Assembly (NCBI GenBank): GCA_017549145.1
Contig: JAFYVM010000015.1
Coordinates: 21,488-85,487 of the forward strand
Direction: 5' to 3'
DNA: 64,000 nucleotides
From: Bacteroidales bacterium
Lineage (GTDB): Bacteria > Bacteroidota > Bacteroidia > Bacteroidales > UBA932
The position numbers were made by a program, and so were the translations under genes. The stretch's first letter is position 1; the number at the start of each line of letters is the position of its first letter. Shown piece by piece: positions 1 through 9,103 of this stretch. The notes below the pieces were generated by a model. The model saw only the letters and a list, made by a program, of their open reading frames with translations, made no database searches and was not told where the DNA came from.

Positions 1-576
1 TTCCATCAAGAACAGAACCTGCAGACAGACGACATCGACTTCCTATGTAAACTGGCAAAACATCTACAGAAGACCCACGGTCTTAAGAAAGAAAACACAT
101 TCCTTACCGGAATGTCAAACGGAGGTGAAATGTGCTACCTTATGGCAGCAGTGAGACCAGATGCCTTCACCGCATATGCCACTATTGCTGGCCTTACCAT
201 GGAGTGGTCATATAAGAAATACACGCCAAAGAAAGCTGTCCCTATAATGGAAGTACATGGAACTGCAGACAAGACATCCCTCTGGGAAGGAGATCCACAG
301 AATGAGGGTAAGTGGGGTGCATACATATCTGTTCCTCTGGCAGTCGGCGCCTGGGCAGCAGAAGCCAAGTGCACATATACAGAAACAACCGAAATGCCTT
401 TAATGCGCAATAAGGTCATTCTTCATCGCCATCTCGGCGGATCACCTGCATGGGAAGGCGGTCCTGCAATTGAAGTACGCCTATATGAAATCATTGGCGG
501 TGCACACTCCTGGGCACTAAAAGACCTCGCCACATGTGACGAGGTCTGGAAATTCTTCAGTATTTATCTGAGATAA
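1..576 (+). CDS. Polyhydroxybutyrate depolymerase-like esterase, C-terminal part
   Basis: The reading frame is open from the first base, so the start lies outside the window; about 191 residues are seen. The nucleophile elbow GMSNGGEM (Ser near visible residue 39), an HGTAD segment (Asp near 90) and GGAHSW (His near 169) give the Ser-Asp-His order of the PHB depolymerase / feruloyl-esterase branch of alpha/beta hydrolases. Such Bacteroidota proteins are usually secreted and cleave ester side groups of plant polymers; the substrate cannot be read here. The stop codon directly abuts the stop of the convergent EF-hand gene with no spacer. A feruloyl or acetyl esterase is as likely as a true PHB depolymerase. 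Confidence 0.75.
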   Translation, partial: FHQEQNLQTDDIDFLCKLAKHLQKTHGLKKENTFLTGMSNGGEMCYLMAAVRPDAFTAYATIAGLTMEWSYKKYTPKKAVPIMEVHGTADKTSLWEGDPQNEGKWGAYISVPLAVGAWAAEAKCTYTETTEMPLMRNKVILHRHLGGSPAWEGGPAIEVRLYEIIGGAHSWALKDLATCDEVWKFFSIYLR

Positions 577-2838
577 TTATTCAGTAACAGGTGTCTCAAC
601 AACAGCTGCAGTATCTACGACTGCAGTGCTGTCACTCTGTGCTACTGTCTCCTCAACCACCTCAACTGGATTGAAGCGCGGGAGTGGTGAACGGAATCCT
701 GCCCAATCAAGAAGATTACCAAGCCAAAGTCCGCCAACGAGAGCTACAAGAACAGAAAGAGTAATAACTACCTTCTTCCAAGGAGCAAGGCCTGCCTTTG
801 CATACGGATCCTTCAACTTAAGCTTCGGATACTTTGCAGCATCTGTCAAAGTCTCACCAAATGGGATGCTGATTCTAGAAGCTGCATTGACTGCCCAACC
901 ATTTGCATTAAGAAGCGGTGCAATGTTACGGCGACGAAGTTTAAGCCATGCCATAATCATTGCAGGGCCGGAGATAAGCAGAAGTACACCAACAAAAGCA
1001 AGAATCAACTGCCACCAAGACAAAGCGAAAATACCCTTTGCCAATGCAGCCAATGCTGTACCGATCATGCCGACAGCCATACCGATGGCAGCAAAGATAC
1101 CGGCAAATTTAGCAATATCAAATGGCTGAGCTGCGGCTGGCTTAGCTGGATCTGCACCAGCTGCAGGAACAGCAGCAGGAGCTGCATTGATCTTTGCTGT
1201 CATATCAGCCATCATCTTTGAATCCTTGTCAGCAGCGCTCTTGCTGATCAGATTCTCTACAGCCTTTGCCATTCTGCGATATGGAGACCAGAACGACTGA
1301 GCAATACTGATTGGGTTCTCTACAATCTTTGTAATTACTGCATCCCACTCAACACCCTCATTATCATAGTAAACAGCATTCTTTCCAACGATAAGGTCAC
1401 CAACCTCACCAACTGTCACAGCAGCAACAATCTGAAGCTTAGCTGGCTTGATAGGAGAAGTACAATCGCAATAAAGCAAGAACATACCACTTGTTGCAGC
1501 AGAAGCATTGTGCTTTGCAGCATCAGCAACCTTCATACAGAAGCGGCACTCTCTCTGGTCGATGATAAGTCTTCCCGACTGGAAAATTGCAGACACCGAC
1601 TTATCCTTATTATAGAAGTCGTGAAGTGTCACAAAATTCTTAAGAAGACGATAGAAATCGCGGAAGATGTAGAGGAATTTCTCTACCATATCAATATTGT
1701 TCGCCTCCTCAGTCAATGTCAGATCCTGAGCGATGATAGCAAGAAGTTCCTCCTTTCTATTGTTCTCAAGATAAGCCTTGCATGTATCCAAGCCCAATGC
1801 CTCAACACTTGCTCCAGCCTTTGCTGCCTTCCATGCTGAATATGCAGCGAACTTAGCTCCGATCTCAGCCCAGTCAGCCTCAGTAAGGGTCTTCTGCTTA
1901 GGAGTCATGACAATAGCCTTCAATGCATCTACCTGTGCAGCCCAAGCTGGATTGATTGCTGAAGTAAGGTCAAGCTCAAGTTTACCAGTCACGCGTGCAA
2001 GAGGATAAGAGCCGATCTCCTCTCCCTTTCCAGAAAGGTTCTCAGCGCTGATTGCCTCAATTCGTGATGTCTGAACATCCAATGCAGCTGTTCCCTCAGG
2101 AGAGAAAGCAGCCAACTTAGAACGCATGAAGAAATCCTTAACCTTAGCGTCCAAAGCATTGTAAAGTTCAATAGCCTTATCTGTATCAGCACCATATGGA
2201 GCCTCAACTACAGCCTCCTGCCAAGCCACATAATCAGCCAATGCCTTATAGAAGGCCTCGATTGACTCTGCATTGATACCCTGTGCCCCACTTCTGTCTG
2301 CAACGCCACCAGTTGCTGCAACAATTGCCGCAATCAGTGCCTTAAGATCTGCGTCTTCAGTAGCAGACTCAGCGATGACGCCGTCACCATTAAAACAAGT
2401 GTGAGCAAAAATTGCAGTCTTGTCGGAAGCATCTGCAATTGAAATGGTCTCCTCGGCCTTACCGAGATTCTTGAGAATCTGAACAGAAGCATCATATAGT
2501 TTCTTTCCAACAGGATTCTCCTGATTGAACTCTACAAGATTGATGTTGTCCTTTCCTTCAAGAATAAGATCAGCATTCTTCACAGCACCTGTGAGCCACT
2601 GAGAAACAGCCACCACATCATTCAATCTGAGTTTGCCATCTCCATCTGTGTCCATATATGATAGACTCTTTTCAGGAATCTCAAGTCCCTTGACCGGGCA
2701 AGACAAAACAGTCCACATCTTTGGATCAAGTTCAGGAAGATGCTTGATATCCTCACCTGATTTAATTCTTACTCTGGTCGTTCCACCTATATTCTCGAAC
2801 TCCCATTTATACTTTGAATTATTTCCTAACAGTGCCAT
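577..2838 (-). CDS. EF-hand membrane protein of unknown function
   Basis: A 753-residue protein that I do not recognise as a named family. Near residues 63-74 it has a textbook calcium loop, DTDGDGKLRLND, with acidic positions 1, 3, 5 and 12 intact. A long mostly helical middle section follows, then an Ala/Pro-rich linker, a hydrophobic block (about 570-632) with likely two or three membrane helices, and one more helix near 685-710. The tail is acidic and Thr/Val-rich. No N-terminal signal peptide is visible, so the large N-terminal part is probably cytoplasmic or exported without cleavage. It lies 26 bases after the M3 peptidase gene on the same strand and is probably co-transcribed with it. 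Confidence 0.7.
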   Translation of the reverse strand: MALLGNNSKYKWEFENIGGTTRVRIKSGEDIKHLPELDPKMWTVLSCPVKGLEIPEKSLSYMDTDGDGKLRLNDVVAVSQWLTGAVKNADLILEGKDNINLVEFNQENPVGKKLYDASVQILKNLGKAEETISIADASDKTAIFAHTCFNGDGVIAESATEDADLKALIAAIVAATGGVADRSGAQGINAESIEAFYKALADYVAWQEAVVEAPYGADTDKAIELYNALDAKVKDFFMRSKLAAFSPEGTAALDVQTSRIEAISAENLSGKGEEIGSYPLARVTGKLELDLTSAINPAWAAQVDALKAIVMTPKQKTLTEADWAEIGAKFAAYSAWKAAKAGASVEALGLDTCKAYLENNRKEELLAIIAQDLTLTEEANNIDMVEKFLYIFRDFYRLLKNFVTLHDFYNKDKSVSAIFQSGRLIIDQRECRFCMKVADAAKHNASAATSGMFLLYCDCTSPIKPAKLQIVAAVTVGEVGDLIVGKNAVYYDNEGVEWDAVITKIVENPISIAQSFWSPYRRMAKAVENLISKSAADKDSKMMADMTAKINAAPAAVPAAGADPAKPAAAQPFDIAKFAGIFAAIGMAVGMIGTALAALAKGIFALSWWQLILAFVGVLLLISGPAMIMAWLKLRRRNIAPLLNANGWAVNAASRISIPFGETLTDAAKYPKLKLKDPYAKAGLAPWKKVVITLSVLVALVGGLWLGNLLDWAGFRSPLPRFNPVEVVEETVAQSDSTAVVDTAAVVETPVTE

Positions 2839-2864
2839 AATCCTATGTATTTATTAAGTTTATA

Positions 2865-4967
2865 TTATTTCTTTACAAGACCGAGCTTCTGCATAAGAGC
2901 CTCTGGCTGAGGATCATGTCCTCTAAAGTTGCGATAAATCACAGCTTCATCCTCCATACCGCCCTTTGAAAGGATATTCTCTCTGAATGACTTGGCCGTC
3001 TCCGGATTGAAGATACCATCCTCCTTGAACTTGGAGAACGCATCAGCCTCAAGAACCTCTGCCCACTTATATGAGTAATATCCTGCAGAATATCCACCTG
3101 AGAAAATGTGTGAGAATGAGTTAGAGAATCCAGTGCCCTCAACAGCTGGCAACACTACATAAGGAGCAAGTGTCTTCTGCTCGAAATCTACTGTAGACAT
3201 CTCTGGGACAGCCTTCAATGTATGCCAGTTCATATCAAGGTAACCGAAATGAAGCTGACGAACCTGACCATAACCAGCAAGATAATTCTTTGCCTTCACG
3301 ATCTTCTCAATCATCTCTGCAGGAATAGGCTCACCAGTCTGATAGTGCTTAGCAAATGACTGAAGATACTCTGGCTCATAACCCCAGTTCTCAAGAATCT
3401 GTGATGGAAGCTCAACAAAGTCACGAGCTACACCTGTACCTGTAAGTGATGGGTAACGTCCCTCTGCAAGGATTCCATGGAGAGCGTGTCCGAACTCATG
3501 AAGGAATGTAATGAACTCATCGTGAGTAATGAGTGAAGGAGTGTCAGCAGTCGGCTTAGTGAAGTTGCAGACAATATTGATGAATGGTCTGTACTCAACA
3601 CCATCTCTGATGCTCTGATCACGGAAACCTGTCATCCATGCACCACCTCTCTTGCTTGCGCGTGGGAAGAAGTCAGCATAGAAAAGTGCCATATACTTGC
3701 CTGTTGCAGCATCTGTAACCTCATATACCTTTACATCCTCATGATATACCGGAACATTGTCAAGTTCCTTGAACTCAAGGCCATAAAGACGATTAGCAAG
3801 GCTGAACACTGCATCAATACAGTTCTCAAGTCTGAAATAAGGCTTAAGTTCCTCAGCATTAAGTGAGTATTCAGCCTCCTTATAACGCTCTGACCAGAAG
3901 TTGAAGTCCCAAGGCATGATTTCCTTACCCTCAAAACCATTCTTCTTAGCATAAGCGTAGACATCTGCCACATCCTTCTTTGCAAACGGGATAGATGGCT
4001 CAAGAAGCTGCATGATGAAATTGTTCACAGTCTCTCTGCTCTTTGCCATTCTCTCCTCAAGAACATAGTCAGCCCAAGTCTCATAACCAAGAATATTAGC
4101 GATCTTGATTCTAAGCTCAGCAATCTTCTTTACAACCTCAGTATTATCGTTCTCACCACCTATAGCTCTTGTGTTATATGCCTTCCACATCTGCTCACGA
4201 AGATTTCTCTTTGTGCTGTACTGCATGAAAGGAACATAGCTAGGAGCCTGAAGAGTGAATGCCCATCCCTCAAGTTCTTTCTCCTTTGCAGTCTCAGCAG
4301 CCATAGCCTTCACAAAGTCTGGAAGACCTGCAAGGTCAGCAGAATCAGTAAGATGCATTGTGTATGCATTTGTTGCAGCAAGAACATTCTTACCGAACTG
4401 GAGTGTTGCCAATGAAAGCTCCTCTGAAAGCTTACCATACTCAGCCTTCTTATCTTCAGGAAGGTTAGCACCACCACGAACGAAGCCCTTGTAGCTGTTC
4501 TCGAGAAGGGTCATCTGATCCTTCTCAAGTCCAAGGCTATCCTTCTTCTCATACACAGCCTTTACTCTCTCGAACAAAGGAGCATTCAAAGAAACATACA
4601 TTGAATACTCAGTCATCTTTGGAGCAATCTCCTCAGCGATAGCCTGCATTTCATCATTTGTATGAGCCTCCATCACATTGTAGAAAACACCTGCAACCTT
4701 GTTGAGAGTCTGACCAGCAAACTCCATTGCCTCAATTGTATTCTCAAATGTAGGTGCCTCCTGATTTGATGTAATTGCATCAATATCAGCCTTTGCCTCA
4801 GCAATAGCTGCCTCGAAAGCCGGCATATAATGCTCTGTCTTGATCTTATCAAACTCCGGTGCCCCGTATGGCGCCTTGGATTCGGTTAAAAACGGATTTT
4901 CCATCTTACAACTTGTAATAGCAGCAAGCATAGCGCCTGCAAGAATTAGTTTTCTTATCATAATCAT
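2865..4967 (-). CDS. dcp: M3 family peptidyl-dipeptidase (Dcp/oligopeptidase A type), lipoprotein
   Basis: A 700-residue zinc metallopeptidase, the usual length for Dcp. HEFGH at about 490-494 gives the zinc ligands and catalytic Glu, and DFVELPSQ near 517-524 gives the third ligand. The N-terminus has a lipobox ending AITSC with Cys20, so the enzyme should be membrane-anchored outside the cytoplasm and trim dipeptides from the C-termini of short peptides. The start overlaps the stop of the upstream zinc-ribbon gene by four bases (ATGA), which suggests translational coupling. A second ATG two codons downstream is an equally good start. With the EF-hand gene it forms a three-gene operon. Confidence 0.9.
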   Translation of the reverse strand: MIMIRKLILAGAMLAAITSCKMENPFLTESKAPYGAPEFDKIKTEHYMPAFEAAIAEAKADIDAITSNQEAPTFENTIEAMEFAGQTLNKVAGVFYNVMEAHTNDEMQAIAEEIAPKMTEYSMYVSLNAPLFERVKAVYEKKDSLGLEKDQMTLLENSYKGFVRGGANLPEDKKAEYGKLSEELSLATLQFGKNVLAATNAYTMHLTDSADLAGLPDFVKAMAAETAKEKELEGWAFTLQAPSYVPFMQYSTKRNLREQMWKAYNTRAIGGENDNTEVVKKIAELRIKIANILGYETWADYVLEERMAKSRETVNNFIMQLLEPSIPFAKKDVADVYAYAKKNGFEGKEIMPWDFNFWSERYKEAEYSLNAEELKPYFRLENCIDAVFSLANRLYGLEFKELDNVPVYHEDVKVYEVTDAATGKYMALFYADFFPRASKRGGAWMTGFRDQSIRDGVEYRPFINIVCNFTKPTADTPSLITHDEFITFLHEFGHALHGILAEGRYPSLTGTGVARDFVELPSQILENWGYEPEYLQSFAKHYQTGEPIPAEMIEKIVKAKNYLAGYGQVRQLHFGYLDMNWHTLKAVPEMSTVDFEQKTLAPYVVLPAVEGTGFSNSFSHIFSGGYSAGYYSYKWAEVLEADAFSKFKEDGIFNPETAKSFRENILSKGGMEDEAVIYRNFRGHDPQPEALMQKLGLVKK

Positions 4968-5374
4968 TTTATGTTTTTTCTAACCTGCAAATTTAACGAA
5001 ATTTTCTTTATACCGGTGACTCTGGTAGGAGTCATTATATATTTTATATCAAAGCATGTATATTCATCATGTTTATTGACCTTCAGATAAGACGTAACTA
5101 CGCCTGGAATAAAGCCTAACCCTTCCAGTTCAAGCAGATCAACACTCTCAACTCCAGACCTTATAAGATTTTCAAGAATATCATAATTTCTCGAAAGCAT
5201 AGACAGTATCCTCCTCTTATAAGTCTTGCTCGACTTTACCTGCTCATGATGATACTTCATCCTACATTCATCACAACAAAACTTCTTATCAGTTCTGCCA
5301 TAACGGATCTTATCTCCACACTCAAGACACACCGGTATCTTTCTATTCGCAATTTTATATTCCATCCTCTGCAT
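4964..5374 (-). CDS. Small zinc-ribbon protein
   Basis: A 136-residue basic protein. CLECG near residue 17 followed by FCCDEC about 16 residues later forms a CxxC...CxxC zinc ribbon like those of the DUF2116-type proteins. The rest is helical and ends in a basic tail, and there is no signal peptide, so it is probably a cytoplasmic nucleic-acid or ribosome-associated protein; the function is unknown. Another ATG four codons in (MEYKIANRK) could be the true start. It is the first gene of the operon with the M3 peptidase and overlaps that gene by four bases. Confidence 0.7.
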   Translation of the reverse strand: MQRMEYKIANRKIPVCLECGDKIRYGRTDKKFCCDECRMKYHHEQVKSSKTYKRRILSMLSRNYDILENLIRSGVESVDLLELEGLGFIPGVVTSYLKVNKHDEYTCFDIKYIMTPTRVTGIKKISLNLQVRKNIK

Positions 5375-5659
5375 ATCAAAGCGACAAATATCCTTAAGCA
5401 GGCAGACAATTCAAACATCAATAAGACGGTTTTTCTTTTTCTTAACACGAATTTTCTTTTTTTTATTTCGTGAGCTGAAGTAAAAAAAATTTAGTCATCG
5501 TCAAAAAAGTTACAAACGAGTAAAAAAAAGAAAAAGATGCTACAGAGCGCCATGAAACAGCATTTTATTCCATCCAATTTGCTTTACTTTGCCCTCAACC
5601 TGCAAAGCGCGCATAAGATGTAGGGAAGAACAAACATTAAATTAAAAGAAGAAAATCTT

Positions 5660-5998
5660 ATGGAACACATCAACAGGATTGAGATCCAAGGACGTGTCGG
5701 AATCGTAAGAACGAACATCGTCAACGACACAATGGTCGCTAACTTTTCTGTAGCGACAGATTTCCTTTACAAAGGAAGAGACGGATCCGGCGTCAACGAA
5801 ACCACCTGGCACAATGTCGTAGCATGGGCGAGTAGGGAGATGCCAGACCTGAGAAGGATTACAAAAGGTACCCCTGTATACGTGATCGGAAGGATGCGAA
5901 GTCAGAAAAGCACATCTACCGATGGAACAGAAAGGTATTTTTATGAAATCATGGCTCAGAAAGTTCAGATTCTAGAATCTGAGCAGCCTGAGTCATAA
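5660..5998 (+). CDS. ssb: Single-stranded DNA-binding protein
   Basis: A 112-residue OB-fold protein. The opening INRIEIQGRVG, the central TTWHNVVAW and the GTPVYVIGRMRSQK strand match SSB. It binds single-stranded DNA during replication and repair. The C-terminus stops soon after the OB fold (ILESEQPES) and lacks the acidic linker and the DIPF/DLPF-like tip that recruits partner proteins in standard SSBs, so it may be a secondary SSB. The leader is purine-rich (agaagaaa just before the ATG) and there is a weak TACTTTG promoter-like box about 70 bases upstream. A hairpin follows the gene. Confidence 0.9.
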   Translation: MEHINRIEIQGRVGIVRTNIVNDTMVANFSVATDFLYKGRDGSGVNETTWHNVVAWASREMPDLRRITKGTPVYVIGRMRSQKSTSTDGTERYFYEIMAQKVQILESEQPES

Positions 5999-6027
5999 TT
6001 ATTTACAAAAACAGAATGTGCGAAAAC

Positions 6028-6054
6028 AGGGTGGAACTCACTATTCCGCCCTGC
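6028..6054 (+). terminator. Hairpin after ssb
   Basis: CAGGGTGGAA and TTCCGCCCTG form a 10-bp stem with one G-T pair and a 7-nt loop, 30 bases after the ssb stop. No T-run follows, so it may be a weak terminator or an mRNA-end stabiliser. Confidence 0.5.
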
Positions 6055-6088
6055 ATATAAAATATCTCGAAAAAATAGCTGTCTGCAG

Positions 6089-6119
6089 TTTGATATTTAG
6101 GCTTTTTGAAGTAAATTTG
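6089..6119 (+). promoter_or_regulatory. Promoter of the pfl operon
   Basis: TTTG at 6089-6092 and TAAATTTG at 6112-6119, separated by 19 bases, match the Bacteroidota -33/-7 consensus exactly. The predicted start is near 6126, giving a leader of about 20 bases before pflB. Confidence 0.75.
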
Positions 6120-6147
6120 CACCCGAAATTTTGATAGAGATATTTAT

Positions 6148-8373
6148 ATGACCGAAAAATTCAAAGACGGCAGATGGAGCCGCAGAATTGATGTTGCAGA
6201 TTTCGTTTACAACAACATCACACCTTACGAGGGAGACGCCTCATTCCTTCAGGGCCCGACAGAGCGCACAAAGAAGCTTTGGGCAAAATGCTGCGAGGCA
6301 CTTGCAGAAGAAAGAGCTAACGGTGGAGTTCGCTCTATTGACGCTCAGACAATTTCAACTATCACTTCTCACGCTGCCGGTTATATCGACAGAGAGAACG
6401 AGATTATCGTAGGTCTTCAGACTGACGAGCTTCTCAGAAGAGCAATCAAGCCTTTCGGTGGTCTTCAGGTTGTAAAGAAGGCTTGCCAGGAGAACGGCAT
6501 CGAGCTCGATCCTAAGGTAGTTGAGATCTTCACACACTACAGAAAGACACACAACGACGGTGTGTTCGACGTATATACCGAGGAAATCCGTAAGTACCGT
6601 TCACTCGGCTTCCTTACAGGTCTTCCAGATAACTACGCACGTGGTCGAATCATCGGTGACTATAGAAGACTTGCTCTTTATGGTATCGACAGACTCATCG
6701 AGGCTAAGAAAGAGGACTTGAGGAACCTTACTGGTTCTATGACACGTTCACGCATCACTCTCCGCGAGGAGGTTGCTGAGCAGATCAAGGCTCTCCAGCA
6801 GATCAAGGTTATGGGTACATACTATGGACTCGACCTCAGCAGACCTGCAACAAACGCTCAGGAGGCAGTACAGTGGCTTTACATGGCATACCTCGCTGCT
6901 GTTAAGGAGCAGGACGGTGCCGCAATGTCACTCGGAAACGTATCATCATTCCTTGATATCTTCATCCAGTACGACCTCGACCACAACATCATCGACGAGA
7001 CATTTGCTCAGGAGCTTATCGACCAGTTCGTAATGAAGCTCAGAATGGTTCGCCACCTTCGTATGAACGCATACAACGAGCTCTTCGCTGGTGACCCTAC
7101 ATGGATCACTGAGGCAATCGGAGGTCGTTTCACAGGCGGAAAGAGCAAGGTAACCAAGACTTCATTCCGTTTCCTTCAGACTCTTTACAACCTCGGACCT
7201 GCACCAGAGCCAAACATGACAGTTCTTTGGCATCCTGAGCTTCCAGAGGGATTCAAGGAGTTCTGCGCTAAGGTTTCTATCGACACTAGCTCAGTTCAGT
7301 ATGAGAACGACTCACTTATGCGTAAGGTAAGAGGCTGCGACGACTACGGTATCGCATGCTGCGTATCTTACCAGGCAATCGGTAAGTCAATCCAGTTCTT
7401 CGGAGCACGTGCTAACCTTGCTAAGGCTCTCCTCCTCGCTCTCAACGGCGGTCGTTGCGAGAACACAGGTACTCTCATGGTAGAGGGAATCAAGCCGCTT
7501 TCTAGCGATGTACTTGACTTCGACGAGGTAATGGCTAACTACAAGAAGGTACTTCACGAGGTTGCTCGCGTTTACAACGATACAATGAACATCATCCACT
7601 TCATGCATGACAAGTATGACTATGAAAGATCACAGATGGCGTTCATCGACACTAACCCTTCAATCAACCTTGCATATGGTGTTGCAGGTCTTTCGATCGT
7701 AGCTGACTCACTTTCAGCAATCAAGTTCGCTAAGGTAACAGCACGCCGCAACGCTGATGGTCTTACTGAGGGCTTCGATATCGAGGGATCATTCCCAATG
7801 TTCGGTAACGATGATGACAACGTTGACGTACTCGCTCGTGACGTCGTTCAGTTCTTCAACACTGAGCTTTGCGCACGCAAGGTATACAAGGATGCAATGC
7901 CTACACTCTCACTCCTTACAATTACTTCAAACGTAATGTACGGTAAGAAGACTGGCGCAACTCCAGACGGAAGAGAGAAGGGAGTAGCTTTCGCACCAGG
8001 TGCCAACCCAATGCACGGTCGTGACACTCACGGAGCTATCGCATCACTTTCATCAGTTGCTAAGCTTGACTACCACGATTCAAAGGACGGTATCTCAAAT
8101 ACATTCTCAATCGTTCCTAAGTCTCTCGGTCCGACATATGAGGACAAGATCGACAACCTCATCACAATGATGGACGGTTACTTCACTAAGGGTGCACATC
8201 ACCTTAACGTGAACGTTCTTAACAAGGAGATGCTTGAGGATGCAATGGAGCACCCTGAGAAGTATCCACAGCTTACAATCCGCGTTTCAGGATACGCTGT
8301 AAACTTCATCAGACTTAGCCGTGAGCATCAGCTTGAGGTAATTTCAAGAACATTCCACGAATCAATCAGATAA
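6148..8373 (+). CDS. pflB: Pyruvate formate-lyase (formate C-acetyltransferase)
   Basis: A 741-residue glycyl-radical enzyme that converts pyruvate and CoA to acetyl-CoA and formate in anaerobic fermentation. The adjacent Cys404-Cys405 pair in the GIACCVS motif is diagnostic of true PFL, as opposed to diol dehydratases or choline lyase. The C-terminal RVSGYAV motif carries the radical Gly, near residue 715. Codon choice is very uniform, as expected for an abundant protein. The stop TAA shares its last base with the ATG of pflA, so the enzyme and its activase are coupled. A consensus promoter lies just upstream. Confidence 0.97.
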   Translation: MTEKFKDGRWSRRIDVADFVYNNITPYEGDASFLQGPTERTKKLWAKCCEALAEERANGGVRSIDAQTISTITSHAAGYIDRENEIIVGLQTDELLRRAIKPFGGLQVVKKACQENGIELDPKVVEIFTHYRKTHNDGVFDVYTEEIRKYRSLGFLTGLPDNYARGRIIGDYRRLALYGIDRLIEAKKEDLRNLTGSMTRSRITLREEVAEQIKALQQIKVMGTYYGLDLSRPATNAQEAVQWLYMAYLAAVKEQDGAAMSLGNVSSFLDIFIQYDLDHNIIDETFAQELIDQFVMKLRMVRHLRMNAYNELFAGDPTWITEAIGGRFTGGKSKVTKTSFRFLQTLYNLGPAPEPNMTVLWHPELPEGFKEFCAKVSIDTSSVQYENDSLMRKVRGCDDYGIACCVSYQAIGKSIQFFGARANLAKALLLALNGGRCENTGTLMVEGIKPLSSDVLDFDEVMANYKKVLHEVARVYNDTMNIIHFMHDKYDYERSQMAFIDTNPSINLAYGVAGLSIVADSLSAIKFAKVTARRNADGLTEGFDIEGSFPMFGNDDDNVDVLARDVVQFFNTELCARKVYKDAMPTLSLLTITSNVMYGKKTGATPDGREKGVAFAPGANPMHGRDTHGAIASLSSVAKLDYHDSKDGISNTFSIVPKSLGPTYEDKIDNLITMMDGYFTKGAHHLNVNVLNKEMLEDAMEHPEKYPQLTIRVSGYAVNFIRLSREHQLEVISRTFHESIR

Positions 8374-9098
8374 TGATAAGAGTTCATTCTTACGAATCTA
8401 TGGGAACATACGACGGGCCAGGACTAAGGCTCGTCGTATTTCTTCAAGGATGTCCGTTCCGCTGTCTTTACTGCGCGAACCCGGACACAATACCTGTTGA
8501 TGGAGGCACAGCAACTGAGCCTGAACACATCATCAACATGGCTGTAAGCCAAAAGCCATTCTTCGGTAGAAGAGGAGGAGTCACATTCTCTGGTGGCGAG
8601 CCTACAGCACAGGCAAAAGACCTTATCCCAGTAGTTAAAGGTCTTAAAGAGCAGGGCATCAATGTCTGCATCGACACAAATGGAGGCATCTGGAATCCTG
8701 CAGTTGAAGAGCTACTTAAAGAAATTGACCTGGTTCTTCTTGATGTCAAGCAGATCAACCCTGAAAGACATCTAAGCCTTACAGAAAGAAGCAACGAGCA
8801 GACACTCAAGACTGCTCAGTGGCTTGAGGACAATGGCAAGCCATTCTGGCTAAGATATGTTCTCGTTCCAGGCATCAGTGACTTTGAAGAGGACATCAGA
8901 GCACTTGGAGAGCACTTCAAGTACTTCAAGATGCTTCAGAGAGTTGAAGTTCTTCCTTACCACACCCTCGGAATCCACAAATACGAGACTATGGGTCAGG
9001 AATACAAGCTCAAGGATACAAAGACCAACACTCCTGAGCAGCTTGACAGAGCAATGACTCTCTTCAACGAGTATTTCGATTGCGCAATACTTAACTAA
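8373..9098 (+). CDS. pflA: Pyruvate formate-lyase activating enzyme (radical SAM)
   Basis: A 241-residue radical SAM protein. Cys27, Cys31 and Cys34 in CPFRCLYC bind the 4Fe-4S cluster that cleaves S-adenosylmethionine, and TFSGGEP is the usual SAM-binding strand. It installs the glycyl radical on PFL and needs a low-potential electron donor. The length is normal and no extra ferredoxin insert is present. Its ATG overlaps the pflB stop by one base, and the polyferredoxin gene starts five bases after its own stop. Confidence 0.96.
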   Translation: MIRVHSYESMGTYDGPGLRLVVFLQGCPFRCLYCANPDTIPVDGGTATEPEHIINMAVSQKPFFGRRGGVTFSGGEPTAQAKDLIPVVKGLKEQGINVCIDTNGGIWNPAVEELLKEIDLVLLDVKQINPERHLSLTERSNEQTLKTAQWLEDNGKPFWLRYVLVPGISDFEEDIRALGEHFKYFKMLQRVEVLPYHTLGIHKYETMGQEYKLKDTKTNTPEQLDRAMTLFNEYFDCAILN

Positions 9099-9103
9099 AC
9101 TAT

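Noticed and set aside
135-419. Minus-strand open frame opposite the esterase
   Set aside because: It lies opposite a frame with clear catalytic motifs and shows no family features.
5257-5473. Short frames on both strands overlapping the zinc-ribbon gene start and the ssb spacer
   Set aside because: Low-complexity AT-rich translation and overlap with a supported gene.
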